A stretch of 64,000 bases of DNA from Cryptomeria japonica (lineage: Eukaryota; Streptophyta; Pinopsida; Cupressales; Cupressaceae). The stretch lies in contig NW_026729172.1 in assembly GCF_030272615.1 (NCBI RefSeq), positions 62,001 through 126,000 on the forward strand, written 5' to 3'. A program made the translations under genes and the position numbers. Under the pieces are notes generated by a model. It worked only from the letters and a program-made list of their open reading frames with translations. It had not been told where the DNA came from and did not search any database. This document shows, piece after piece, positions 34,076 to 46,600 of the stretch; position 1 is the stretch's first letter, and every line of letters starts with the position of its first letter.

Positions 34076-35830
34076 ACAAGTTGATCAAAGTGGTACTATT
34101 CAATAAGTTGAGGGAGAACAAGCGGAAGGCCGTCAATTTGATCAAAGTTGAAAGCGGTAAGGGTAAAGATGCATGAGTCTTCATATATGCCAATGGTGTC
34201 ATCAAGGTCATCTCTGGTACTCTCCTCATTAGTTTCAATTGTGGAGATAGTTTAAACAACACTACTAGAAGGATATCGTATTGGGAGTTATCACCTTTCG
34301 TGGTTTAGACCTTTAGCCTTGAGACCTAGAGGGTTTGAGGTCCTAAAAATTTTTATCAGTGCCTTGCCACCAACATACTTATCTTGGGGTGTTGAATAAT
34401 TTTGATTTGTTCTTGGCATGACTGATGCTTGTCTAACTCGAAAATTTTCTTCAAAAGTAGGATCTCTCGACTCTTTGAAAGTTTTCTCAAGATCATAGTC
34501 ACTAGATGACATATCTGAGCCCCATTCCCATTCATTGGAAACTTTTGATGGACAATATGTTTCAAGTATAGTATCAAATTAGTGTCCAAATAGAGGGAGC
34601 ACGCAATCTCAACTTAGGTTCTATCCTAGTCCTTTGTCCCTTTGTTTCTTGGGTACTTATTAAGGTTGGATAGTTTCCACAATTCCTTGATTTCGCAAGC
34701 CAAGAAGACCTTTACCATCATATCCCATTTTTTGTAGGAATTTGAAGTCATTTCCATAATTTTCAAGAGGTATCTTACTATTCTCTTGATTTGGTTGTTC
34801 CTTTGGGTCCTTAAATAGAATTTTAAAAAGTTTTTCATCTTCCATTTCTCCATGTCTAGTAAAAATTGTGGGATCCCATTTAAAAGTAACAATTGTCATA
34901 GATTTTGATGATTGTGGTCTTCCATAAGTCTTAGGGGATTCCATAATTTGTCTAAGATACATGGATTGTTGTAAGCTATATTCTACCATTCCTTTGTATG
35001 TTCAACCTTAGCCTTGATATCAGGTTTCTTGGAAGTAGAAGCTTTTAATGATGTAGGATTGATATAAGATGAAGATGAACTGGCTTCTTGATTTATAGGC
35101 ATTGTAACTTTGGGCTTAGGATGAATGTTTTTGCAATAGAGATATGGATTTGCATCAACAAGAATGATAACTTCTATGTCGTTGTGCGGGAATTTGATAC
35201 ATTGATGGTACATAGAAGGAATTACTCACATAGCTCATGGATCCAAGGATGATCCAAGAGAATGCTATAGGTGCTCGATCAAGGTCTAAAACTTGGCAAA
35301 CCACATCTTTTACCATTGGACCAACTGTGATTGTTAAGGTAACTGTTCCTTTGGACATGAGCTTGCACTTTTCATCATCACAAGATTTGATTATCTTTTT
35401 CTTTGAATCTATAGCCTCTTTAGAGAATCCTAATGCTAGAATTACTTTCATGGTACAAATTTTTAGACCTACTCCTCCATCTATAAGGACTCTCTTCATT
35501 CGATGATTATGAAAAAAAGTTTCAATATGGAGGGTGAATTGTGAAGTTGTTGAGGATATGAATCATCTTGTTCGATAAAGGTAAGGTGATGGGGTGAAGA
35601 TAAGTGTCCCACCATGGCTTGAAACTAATCCACATTTAGGTCGGTAGGTACAAAAGTTTCTTGTAATGTTTTATCTAGGATAGCCTTATTTGAAGGGGAT
35701 ATACATAAAAGATCAAGAATGGATATATGGGTTGGTACCTTTCCAATTTTCTCAATAAAATTATACTGATTAGAGGATGAAGCAAGTTTTGGCATAGTAC
35801 CTCATAGAGTGACCTTACCCTAACAGGTTG
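34070..35830 (-). mobile_element. Gypsy fragment related to Gypsy A
   Basis: Minus-strand pieces in order from 35830 down: the gag tail (AILDKTLQ...VPTDLNVD, as in Gypsy A), a protease with RVLIDGGVGLKICT and GTVTLTITVGPMVKDVVCQV, the block YHQCIKFPHNDIEV, a G-patch-like segment (LQKMGYDGKGLLGLRNQG near 34700), then DKYVGGKALIKI and a segment reading DLDDTIGIYEDSCIF near 34200. The G-patch between protease and RT is a known feature of some plant Gypsy polyproteins. It is a broken fragment. No RT or LTR was clearly seen. Confidence 0.8.
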
Positions 35831-35839
35831 TTACTGATG

Positions 35840-36760
35840 CACGCTAGAAAGGATGCACAAGACACAAGTTCAAATGTTAGCAATGTTAGTGACAATTAGA
35901 AATGAAAGACAAATGAACCTATGATCCTAAGCATTCATATTGTTGGTAAACAGATTTGTCCCTTTCCTAAAATCTTAATAATTATCTTCCTTAAGCAAAA
36001 ATATAACTTTGTTTCACCCTTTATAAAGGAAACAAACTACCATTGTAGTTGGATGAATTGATTAAAATTCAACCTCTGCATTAGAGGGCAACTCCTTGTA
36101 TGATTTGCAATGAATTTATTATATAAATGAAATGCTAATACTTTTTACCAGAAAGCATTGAAAGGCTTCAACATTCATCCATCAACACAAATAAATGCCT
36201 CCAAACTAAGAGCAAAGAATTTTTTTTAAAGAATTTAATGAGAGCTCACAGACTCTGATTCATAAACATGCTCACTGTATAAATTCAAAGCATAGTAGAA
36301 GCTCAACAATACTAAAGGCTAATCGATACTCTCTTGTGCCTCACAAGGCAAGAAGGATCAAGCAAATCAATATGTATGAGTCTTCTAATAACTAATGATA
36401 ACCATGAATTGAGAAAAACACAGAGATCACTGATCTTAGAATGATATCATGCTTATAGCAATTTTCTCAAGAAAGATTACTAATCTTCAAACACACAGAT
36501 TCAAAGACTACATAACATAGCACTTTATTGATAATCAGCCATTCTGTTTTCAGACAATTCATAGAAAAACCAAAATATTATTTGATGCACAAAAAGTCAC
36601 AGTTTTTCAGAACCATTACAAAGACAAGCTTTTCAGCTTAAGTAGCCTCCAGGCTCATAGTTTTTACATTAAAAAATTACACTTTACTTTAACCAAAGTT
36701 AAAGAAACCGTTTACTATAATAGAAAAGAAAACTAAATCAATAGCCACTGTGAGACTGAC
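35840..36760 (-). repeat. Possible LTR or 3' untranslated region on the minus strand
   Basis: Read on the minus strand it has AGCCTGGAGGCTACTTAAGC and CTTGTCTTTGTAATGG, a TATCAATAAAGTGC polyadenylation-like signal near 36525, and ends CCAACA near 35940. This resembles an R/U5 region of an LTR, but no direct-repeat partner was found in the window. It separates the Gypsy fragment at 34070-35830 from the extra ORF at 36760-40150. Confidence 0.35.
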
Positions 36761-39700
36761 ACCTCATTTTTAGATTAACTATGCTTCCACTATGGCAGAA
36801 GAGGTTATGGATATGTCCTCCTTTGCCGCAGAGCCACATCATTCCAAGTGTGCCGCTGAGAAGTTCAAGATGACCTGAAAATAAGGAAGACCAATGTGCT
36901 AAATTCTTTGCTTCCACACCTCCTTATGCATGTTCACTTGTGCCACTTTTTCCTTGTGTACCTCCAAATGATCCGAGAAGACTATGAACATCAATTCGAT
37001 TCTAGCCACCTTTTAGAAGTCATCCATGGTCAAAGATTTTGTTGTTTGAATGAATTGAATTCTTTCCTGAAAAATCTTGGTCATATCCACAGCTACCTCA
37101 ATTGTCTTGGCATCGTCTTTCATAAGCTAGATGTCAATGCACTTGAGATCCTTCTGGATTGTATCAATCAATTTTGTCAATCCTCTGAGCAATTTGGTGG
37201 ACTCTTCATGACCTTGTTTGATGATTGAGTTGCACCATTCCACATTCTTCCTTGATACATACAATACATTATCATCGAAATTTTCTACTGGTTTTTCGGC
37301 CAGGAACTTCATCACCCCATATTTTTGTTTATCATTCATTTGCGCAGGGACCACCACCCATTTGATCCTTTCTTTCTCCCAAGCCACCGTCTCTAGCTCT
37401 AATTCTTTGCTCATAGTTTTGGCATCTTTATAGACTTTCACCAGATTAACTATATAATCTGATCCCTGTTGCATTATAAGATCCAACCATTTATTGAACA
37501 TTTCTGTAACTACTCTATTCCTTTGAACCTGGTCCAACATCTTCTGGTTAGCCGAGGATTTGGGATCAAATGATACCAGTATCTATGACAAAGGTTGGGG
37601 GTTTGGATTATGGATGGCATTGATATACTCAGTCGTCTGAGTAACAACTTGCTTCAATTCCGTTTTTTCTTTTTCATCCTTCCACATTCTTGAAATTATC
37701 CTTTTTGTGGATGATTCCAAATGCTTAACATCCACAACACGTGAAGCAACTCCCAAATCTATCTTTTCAACTGTAAAATCCTCCTGAGTAGATTTATCTA
37801 CATCTTTCCCTAGAATTGGTTGGGCTATCTCGGCCATCCAATGACCTGTTGCTTCATCTACTTCAAGCATTGTCCGCATCTTGAGTTTCTTCGGCTTTGA
37901 CAGCTTTCCCAAACATCTACTAACCATGTCCTCCATAGGGATTGTAATCAGCACTACACTCCGTTTCTTTCCAACAACAACTTCCAACCATTGTGGTGCG
38001 TTTGCAGGCTCTTTAGGTGGAGGAGTTGTTTGTATATCGAGTGAAGTGACAATAATCAAGGTGTTCATGGGGTTTTGTCAGATTTCCTCTTCCTTGCTCG
38101 TGTCCATTTCCAAATCTCATGTTCATCCAAATCCTGTGGATCCATTGTTTCCTCTATCTCTTCACTAGGGTCTAGGTCAACAACAACCTATTTCAAAATG
38201 GGCTCCCTACTCTTCTTCTTACTCTTAGACCGAGTTACCCGAGCAACTGTGAGACCTCATGGTGACTTCTTTGATCTCCTAGGTTGGATTTTCTCAACAA
38301 TAGGTCTTGAAACACCTGCAACATTAACAATTTCATTAGTGGAAGAAATGGGAGATTGAGTCACAATGTGTGAATCAATTCTTAGTTCACGCGAGGACAA
38401 GTGAAATCCCTCCTTAAACTTTTGATTTCTCAACCATCTTTCTATTCTTCTCACAACATTCTTAGTTCACAATGTGTGAATCAATTCTTAGTTCACGCGA
38501 GGACAAGTGAAATCCCTCCTTAAACTTTTGATTTCTCAACCATCTTTTGAATACTGCCATCCTCCTTTTTATTCCAATCAATTTTTGGAATTGGTTTTCC
38601 TTAAACCTCTGTGTCGAACTCAGGATCTAGGACATCTTCCCCTATATCTTCTGATACTCCAGATATATTAATCGAAAGCTTCATGGTAATTTTTTGTTGC
38701 AAAGTGAAACTTGACCACAATCTTTTCCTTACCTCATATTCATCATTGCAATTCTCCTAGTAATCCTCCAATTGAGGCTCATGGAAAAAATGGTTATCTA
38801 CATTTAGGTTTTCATTGGCATAACCTCTACTGTCAAACTTTTGCCTTGCCACATATGGCTACATGTTCATCCTCTTGAATTCTAATTCTAGGTTCAGGGC
38901 GTTAGATACAGATTTACAACTATAGTATCCGAGTTCAACAAGGAATACAATTCCAAACTCGCCCTTTGTTCCCAATCTTTTATCAATGTAAGCTAGCTGC
39001 TTGCTCACCTCTATAAGTACATAGTTGTTGAAGGCATACCTAGATAGCTTGAATGGTTGACCCTCAAAACCACCTACCCGTAGGTAAGTAAACCTAGGAA
39101 ATTGAATAAAGGAACTACCATATATGCTTATGAACTCCATTGCTTCAATAGACATTCTCCTGTTCACATCCCCCTGGAGCTCAAAAGAAAGTTTTCCCAG
39201 GAAGACCCCATTCCATCTGTCAATTTGCTCGACATGTCTCTGCTGCTATAATAAGGGATAATAATTATACACCCTCATCCCATCTACCCAAGGTTCATTA
39301 GGAAAACTGGGTCAATCCCTTATACAAGCTAGTATGTAGAAAAGATAAGAAGACATATAAAAACCTGACATTCCCACAAAGTTACTCAATCCTTCATGAA
39401 GTCTTTCTACAATTACCTGAGACCAATCGAGATACCTGTCACCGGATAACACCACCTGGATGAAAAAGTACATCCAATCCTCCCAGTAGAAAGAATGTGA
39501 GTTTCCCTTCACCCTGTTCAGAAGTATCACAATATCCCGCACTTTTGTGATGAAATTCTCTCTAGTCAAGGGCTTTGGCAGCCATGACCCTCCTTTCTGA
39601 ACTTTTAGGAGCCAATTCCTAGCAATTACACTCATGTACTTACTCTTCTTTTTTGAGAAATAGGCGTACGAGTTCCCAATTGTCAAGTCTTCGTATTCAT

Positions 39701-40150
39701 CCTTGTGCGCAATTCCCATTGCCGCCATTATTGTTTCTCTGTTGATATTGACTAGAAGCTCACCATTACTAGTTCTGATGCATCTGTTCTCTATGTCATA
39801 CCTATTCATGCAAGCCATCACCAAATCCGGACATGGTGCGACAAGGGGAAATGCAGCGACTTCAACAAGACCGCTTTTCACTATTTTCTCCATCATTGAA
39901 CCGGTTTGAGGGTTCTTGCCTCTTTCAAAGAAATCCCCTAAATCAACATGAACCAAGGAAGTATCTTTTAGCTCTAATAATATGCTCACTAGACACGAGG
40001 TCCGACCAAGCTTCAACAATATTGGCCTCATACTGCCTATCTATACTTCTAACCAAGAAATTCTAAAACAAGGCAAAATTCTACTCCAACAATTTAGAGA
40101 TTTTCTTCCTATACTGATAAATCTTTAGAACTTAAAGAAACATAGCTTAG
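36760..40150 (-). pseudogene. Long extra ORF region downstream of integrase, unknown product
   Basis: The longest open stretch is 239 residues (39312-40031). It holds VNINRETIMAAMGIAHKDEY, an aromatic block (WEDWMYFFIQVVLSGDRYL), then LHEGLSNFVGMSGFYMSSYL. Further along are segments at 38859-39167, 37583-38068 (TPPPKEPANAPQWLEVVVGK) and 37127-37540, the last with coiled-coil character (YKDAKTMSKELELETVAWEK). The 'R-E-T-I-x-x-x-x-G-I' start and the later helix pattern are faintly like plant transposon-associated N-terminal domains, but I do not recognise the family. It is on the same strand as the integrase and about 1 kb downstream, so it is probably an accessory ORF of the element. Broken in several places. 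Confidence 0.55.
38361..38546 (+). repeat. 80-bp direct duplication
   Basis: 38361-38440 and 38467-38546 are identical by eye (TCACAATGTGTGAATCAATT at the start, TTCTCAACCATCTT at the end), separated by 26 bp. It lies within the extra ORF region. Perfect identity suggests a recent duplication. Confidence 0.9.
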
Positions 40151-40554
40151 GAAGAGTCATCTGAACTTACCCGTTACCACCATGAAAACTGGAAACTTCC
40201 TTAGGAAATCAGAGCCGGTTTTACCTTCGGCGCCCCCAATTTGCTCAAGTATGACAGTTGCAACCCTTACAAACTATGGAAATAAATTCATACATTCCTT
40301 TTGATTAGATTAGAAAATATCTATAAAGCCACACACGCTTCATAATGATTTACTCATGCGTGTGAAGTAATAGTGAAATGACTAAAATATGACACCTTAT
40401 TAATTATCTATCACCTCCGCACAAGTAGTTGGTGCACTCATGATTACTTTCCATATTTAGAATTTTAAAACTGCTGAATGTTGGGAATATTCCTTCTTGT
40501 TGCTCCAATTTCATTATCATCAAAAGCCTTAGAGTTAGTTTTGAAATGAACTCA

Positions 40555-40959
40555 TGAACCTTGAACCATTTGACAAAAAGTTCAGCGGTTCAAGTTCATT
40601 TAGGAAGTACAACAATGAATGAGCCGCATACAACAATACTGAGAACGAGCATCAACAATGATTATTAAGCAGAAGCCTTGAACCATTTGAACCGCTTGAG
40701 ATTTGGTTCAAAGTTCAAGGTTGGAAACTTAACTTAAAACATATAGACATCGCTCGTTATACAACAATACATTGCCGCGACTTACAAAAGACATTTTGAA
40801 CCTTGAACCAATTAAGGTTCACGGGTTCAAAGCTCAAGACATAAAACAAAAGTGTGCTTGCTCTCACGAAGAAAAAGACCACAAATGATTTTTTTTCCTA
40901 AAATGCGCTTTGAACTTTGAACCTATTGAACTTTTAAGAAAGAGTTCAATGGTTCAAGT
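40555..40959 (+). repeat. Array of four TTGAACC / GGTTCAA hairpins
   Basis: Four imperfect inverted repeats at 40555-40598, 40676-40720, 40796-40838 and 40915-40959. Left arms are like CCTTGAACC(N)TTGAACC, loops are 10-20 nt, and right arms are like GGTTCAA(N)GTTCAAGG. For example CCTTGAAC-CAT-TTGAACC pairs with GGTTCAA-A-GTTCAAGG in unit 2, and TTTGAACCTATTGAACT with AGTTCAATGGTTCAAG in unit 4. Unit spacing is about 120 bp. They lie between the integrase end and the extra ORF of the Gypsy element. Confidence 0.8.
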
Positions 40960-41249
40960 ACGAAGGAGAACAAAAGACCCGACGAGAATAAAGGCACAAT
41001 AAGACAACCCGCAAGTATGAACATTCAAAAGGGAAAATTGCAGGGGGGATAACATTGGCTCTGACTGGGGACTAGGACTGTGAAGGAACTAGAAATGAAC
41101 TCCAAAATCTCTGGTTTCGCAAGCAGACTTTATTTAAAGACCCAAACAGAAAAGACACATAACTACCAAACAACCAGAACACTATATACAAAACCATGAG
41201 GGACACTCGTTTACAATTGATATAACTTCAAATCCTGACCATTATATGT

Positions 41250-41960
41250 CAGAGGAAGAGCAATACCATCCTGATATGCAAGTTTAAATGAATTTGGTCC
41301 TTTTACCTCATGAATCAAGAATGGTCCTTTCCAGAGCGATTCAAACTTTGCATGTGCCCCTTTGGGTTCCCTTCTTCTTTCCTAGAGTAGTACTTGATCA
41401 CCTAGCATGAATTTTCATGGCTTGGCCCGCTTGTCAAATATCCTCTTCACCCTCATCTGGTGCTCTGTTACCCGATCCACTAATTTATCCCTTTCTTCAT
41501 CAATTCTCATCAAATGCATAATCCGCTTTTCAAAAGAATTCTGAAAATAAGCGTCTTCAATGACAGTTTGTAACTTAGTAGTTGCCAGTTCCAAAGGAAG
41601 TGCTACCTGAGTGCCTACACCATAGACCAGTTCAAATGGTGACATCCCGATAGCCCGCTTTGGCGATGTATGATCAACCCAAAGGGATTCATACAACTTT
41701 TTATGCCAATCCTTGAAGTTTTCACTCACTAATTTTTTTCATGATATTTATGAGGTTTTTATTACTTGATTCAGCTTGACCATTTCCCTGAGGATAATAA
41801 TTAGAGTGAGCAAGAGAGATTCCGTGATCATAGAAAAATAAAGAAATCTCGACAGAAGAGAAATTAGTAGCATTGTTAGCCACAATTTTTAGCGGGACCC
41901 CAAATCGAACCAGGACGTTCTCTTTCAAAAAGTTACAAACAACCTACTAAGGATGTCTTT
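41250..41960 (-). pseudogene. Integrase C-terminal half of the Gypsy element
   Basis: The minus strand reads VRFGVPLKIVANNATNFSS, then YYPQGNGQAESSNKNLINI (the integrase core with the catalytic glutamate in QAESSN), HKKLYESLWVDHTSPKRAIG, SPFELVYG, and finally KFESLWKGPFLIHEVKG with PLTYNGQDLKLY. These are successive integrase core and C-terminal blocks. Broken in a few places. Confidence 0.85.
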
Positions 41961-42049
41961 CATACCGGAATGGCCTCAACCCATTTAGTAAAACAGTCTG
42001 TAGTTGTCATTATATGTGTATGTCCTGCACTAGAAGTAGGTGGTATATA

Positions 42050-43430
42050 AAGTTGTCATTGAGACCTCATACTTAGTTTTTTAGGAGAAGTGTTGAATGA
42101 AATTCTTAGCCAAGTCACCCCAAGAACTAATCCCAGGAGGTAATCGTGAAAATCACTCCATAGCTTGTCCCCCTAGACTATGAGGGAAGAGGTGAATTAG
42201 GTAGGAATCTTCATGAGAAACCTATATACAAGCACTGAATAATTCTCTAATATGTTTCTTAGGATCACCCTTTCCCTTGTACTTGTTAAATTTAGGCACA
42301 TCAAAATTAGAGGGAAAGGGTGGTATGGGTATATTCCTATTAAAGGGATAAGGAAAAATATTTTGAAGCATGTAGTTCTTAAGAAGAGTATGCATACTAT
42401 CCATTTATTGTTGTAATTCCTTCACTTGTTGTTGCAAATATCATTAGGCGGTGTAATGAAGGTGTTGTAATGACTAGCGAGAGGAGGTACATAACTAGGA
42501 TATTGGGTACTGGGTGGAGGAATGCAACTATATGGGTCTTTTGGAGGTGATGGAGGAGGAATGAAATTTTTATATTAACCACCTAGAATATGACCTTGGT
42601 ATTGATTAAAGAACCTTGAATGAGTGTGAGAATCATGAATGTGATTATGATGGGTATTAGAAACATGACCTTGGTTTTGATCATCAAATAAAACATCAGG
42701 TTGTCTAGTGGGACCATGACCATGACCTTATTTGGTATCTTGACATTAACCTTGGATATGACCATGTTGATTCTCCTTTAATGAAACATGAGGTTGTTTA
42801 GTGAAAGTACGAACACAAACCTGACCTTGGTTTGTATCATGATGTCGATCTTAGTGTTGGTCATTAATACGTGTATTGGTAGTTCTTCAACTATGAAGGT
42901 CACTAGTATGATATTGCTCATGAGTTCATCAAATACGCATTTGGATATGGATGTCTAGTTTTTTGGAAAAGGCATGAAGGTGATTCAAACACTTGGGTAT
43001 CTCTACGTCTATTTTAACTAGCATCAACACTATCTTGGTTGACCTCCAAAAGTCGAGACACATCAAAATCAGGAGGTAACTTGACACCATCTTGAGAAAT
43101 CATTAAGAAATACAATTGTGGATCCTTGCGTAAGATTGTCTCAAGCAACTTGTTGAATTTTGAGTTGGACTCATCATCTGAATCTTGCTCACTACTATAG
43201 ATTTTGAAATTCCTAGTGTTGTAAAACTCTTATTCATCATAAGCATAAGTATCCATGTCTTGAGATCTTTAAGCTTCCTAGGATTCTCTTTTGAGTCTTT
43301 GGGCACTAGTTTCAATCATATAAGATCCAAGTTTGACTTGAGGGAATGGAAAGATGACCAAGGGGTAATGATGGGGAAAATATATGATAATGACCAAAAG
43401 TCAGGAGTTTTCCTTGTAAAGGTCCTCAAA
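42050..43430 (-). pseudogene. gag: gag of the Gypsy element
   Basis: The minus strand contains FPYPFNRNIPIPPFPSNFDV and KFNKYKGKGDPKKHIRELF, direct counterparts of the Gypsy A gag block at 3550-3665. Upstream (higher coordinates) is a polar, H/N/Q-rich N-terminal region, with a start-proximal part reading SEQDSDDESNSKFNKLLETI near 43130-43200. Broken in several places. Confidence 0.75.
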
Positions 43431-43659
43431 TGAAATTCCAAATGATGATAGAATTAGGATTATGATAGATATCCATGAATCGATAACTCAAGCAAGATAT
43501 GACTTCTCGTAACATGACAAATTCCAAGGTAAGGTATCCTAACTCAAGAGACTATAATGGTGTCCTACTTGAAGATGATAGATCTAAGGAAGAGACCACT
43601 TGGTGATATCAAAGTTTGATGCAAGATAGTGAGGACAAGAATATAACTTTTAACTTATC

Positions 43660-44441
43660 GCAAGGTTGGTGTTTTGGATGAATGGGGGTTTGAAAGCACT
43701 AAAAATGAAAAGGTAGAAATGGTGACCTGATGGTTGGCTGACTAGGAATCCTAATGAATTAGTTGGGAAACTCTGTCAATCTCTTTAATCAAATACGTAG
43801 AAAGATACTAGGGATGTGATGATATATGTCACAAATGTGTTTTTAAGATCTAAACACATAATAATAATGTCCAAATATGTATTTTTGCATAAAAATAGAC
43901 ATGACAATAGATATCGAAAACACAACAAGATGTGCCACATACGCGACAAGATGTCTCAGAGATGTGATGGAAAGTGCCACAAATGCAACAAGAAGTCTTA
44001 GAGACACATTTTTGGGGAAGTTTTTTCTACCTAATGCTTGTCCAAGTATAAATTTGTTTTTTCAGTATTGAATGTGACCAAATCTAATTCTTTGATGATA
44101 ATTGTGGCAAGAAAACATTGCAAAAAAGAAGACATAATGGTTGTTGTGTGATTAATGATAACAAGAGTGTGGCCTACAATCTTCAAAGCCCAAATTTCCA
44201 TTGATCTTATCACAAAAGAAGACACACCAAAAATGGGCTATTCATAAGGTCAATGTCCAATGGTAGAAAAATCAGTCCCACACTTGGAGTCTCCTTAAAC
44301 TCAAAAGCGCAACAACTTAAGGGGCACTTCGCAACCTTGTCTTTGTGAGAGACGATAAGCAGGGGCCTCCAAGACATTATAAAATATAAAATAAATAAAT
44401 AATAAATATTTATTTAATTAAAGGAGTATTATAGGTGTCTA
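43660..44441 (-). repeat. Candidate 5' LTR of the Gypsy element (inner end uncertain)
   Basis: The outer edge reads TGTAGACACCTATAATACTC on the minus strand, then AATTAAATAAATATTTATTA, closely like the start of the Gypsy A LTR. The inner edge is placed only by assuming a length near 780 bp; the primer site was not found. Confidence 0.45.
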
Positions 44442-44460
44442 CAATTTACAATTTGCATGG

Positions 44461-45994
44461 TGTTGTCATTAATGTCACACTTGTGTGTATTAATGACATA
44501 GGTAAAGAGGCAGTTGTAGTTGCTTAGTTGTGTTCTTAGTACAATTGTGGTCATTAACGTTGATCTAATTATTAATTGGTATTGTATAATCTAAAAATGA
44601 GAGTTCAAATGTTGTTATGATGTCTAGTTGTAATATTGAGTGAGTATGTGGTTTTTCTAAAAGGTGGCAATAAAGGAAGTTGAAATACACAAGAAAGAGT
44701 ATTTAAAGTCCTAATGGGAGAATTCTTTGCATTCCTCTGCTTTTGAAGATGATGAATTGCAGTTTTGGATTTAATGCCTATTTTTTGTGGATGTTGCAGT
44801 ATTATATTTTTAGGTCCTTAGTCCTTTGAATGTTGAAGTTGATTGTTGTAGTTTGTTAATAGTGAGGTTATTTATTAAGACTAGTCCAAAGAGTGCTCTG
44901 TATCACTCTGCAGTGTTAGTTCAAGTTTTTTGGCTTGGAGGGCATGTTCTTATTGCTCATGGAATGCTATAGTTAAAAATTCAGGTGTTGGTTTTCTCTA
45001 CAACTAAAGTTATGTTGTTTTATTGTTTGGTGCTATCTATTGTATTGGTCTCTAGCCAACTCAGTTGGTTTATCTTATTTGGATCATACTCTTTTGGTTT
45101 GGATATTGATTGGAGGTTGAGTTAACGTGTTGTTATGGGTTTTATTGGGGCATGTGAAGGTACATATTAAGTTATTTGCACTAGAAAATTATTTTGGGAT
45201 GATTGGCTAGTGTGCTTTATTGTTTATCTACATGTTACGTTTGATGTTGACTTTGAAGGATGTGTTGGTGTGTGTAGTTTGTTGGAATTAACTTAGGAAG
45301 ACATGTTGTGATGTATTGCGGTCCCCTTTATTTCCTAGAGTGGACCACATTTAGTGAAATACTTCATTGTAGTTGACGTTGTGTAATTTATGATTGTCTG
45401 TGACCGATGCATTTGAGTGTGTCGATGAATAAGTTGATCTATATAGATGTGTAAGTGTGTGAATTGAGGTGTGGATTCGCTGAGGGTGATGTAGAAGTAC
45501 ATGTGTTGAAGGAAAAAGTGTGAATATATCAACTTGTGATGTATTTATGATAAGGAGATCCTACTTAGATTCAATTCATCTTTTCTCAATGTTTGTCAAA
45601 AAGTATCGAGTCCTTTTGGTAGCTTGGTAGATCTATATCTTGCTTTAGGATCATGAATCTCAATAATGTATGTCCACTGTATCTTTCCCTAAGGTTGTGT
45701 GCCTTATCCTACAAGTCCAAATCAAGAGTAGTGAGCTTCCTTGGCCTTGTGCCTAAAACATTGTATTCAATCCCTTATATTGTGAGTGTGATTATCACTA
45801 CGGGTTTTCCCACATTGAATTTCCCATGTAAAATTTTGGTGTTCATGTGTTTAGTGTTTGTTGTTTATTGTTTCATCTTTCATTGATGTTTAGTTGGTTA
45901 ATGATAATTGAGAAGTATTTATTAATAAAGAAATTTAAAAGGACTTTGATAAGAATATTTCACCCCCCTTCTTAGTCTTGTGGTGTGTTAAACA
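44461..45994 (+). repeat. 5' LTR of Copia element E
   Basis: 1534 bp, TGTTGTCATTAATGTCAC to GTTAAACA, followed by ATTGGTATTAGAG, a slightly altered initiator-Met primer site. Near the 3' end it has CTACGGGTTTTCCCAC and TTTCCCATGTAAAATTTTGG, the equivalent of the 'GTGGTTTTTCC...CACGTA' blocks of the other Copia LTRs, and CACCCCCCTTCTTAGTC. Confidence 0.75.
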
Positions 45995-46049
45995 ATTGGT
46001 ATTAGAGAAAGGTTCTTCTAAGTAAATCTTAACCACTTGAGAATCTTTG

Positions 46050-46600
46050 AGATGGTGTAGGAGGATAGTTACAAAGTACCAAAGTTTGATGGCACAAATT
46101 ATTCCTTTTGGAAAGAACATATGGAATATTATTTGAATTCTCCATCACCCAAAATATGGGATATTATTAATAGTAGTTATACTAGTCCATCTACTTCGGA
46201 TGAGATCAATGAGCATGAGAATAATGCCAAGGAAAGAAATGCAATTGTTAGTAGTTTGAGTGACTTAGAGTTATTGAAGGTCATGGGTTACAAATATATA
46301 GAGGAAATTTGGGATAAGTTAAGCAAGATTTATGAAGGAGATCTAAAGATCAAGCAAGTCCAGATGCATAATCTAAAGTATAAATTTTAGACAATGAGGA
46401 TGTTTGAAGATGAGATCATTGAAGGTAACTTGCACTGAGTGAATGAGATAGTAAGTGCAATTGGAGGTGTCGATGGAGTACTAGGAGAAACTAAATTTGT
46501 GAGAAAAGTAATGGGACACTGCCTAGATCCTATAATCCTAACCCTAAGTGAGAAAATTTCCTATATTTGCGATAAAAGAGTTAAATTTAGTGATCAAACT
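46050..46600 (+). pseudogene. gag: gag relic of Copia E
   Basis: Copia gag N-terminal part: YKVPKFDGTNYSFWKEHMEY, then a stretch of charged residues, DLELLKVMGYKYIEEIWDKL and IYEGDLKIKQVQMHNLKYKF. F-D-G-x-N-Y-x-x-W is the hallmark of the DUF4219/UBN2 gag family. Similarity stops near 46600 and the rest of the element is not seen. Broken. Confidence 0.8.

Larger units (their letters stand above)
36760..44441 (-). mobile_element. Ty3/Gypsy element, relative of Gypsy A, with a sense extra ORF
   Basis: Minus-strand order: an LTR-like start at 44441 (TGTAGACACC as in Gypsy A), a gag with the CPYPF-like block, an integrase C-terminal half, a hairpin-bearing spacer, then a long reading region of about 3.3 kb on the same strand. 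RT and RNase H were not recognised, as in Gypsy A. It is broken in many places and older than Gypsy A. Confidence 0.7.
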
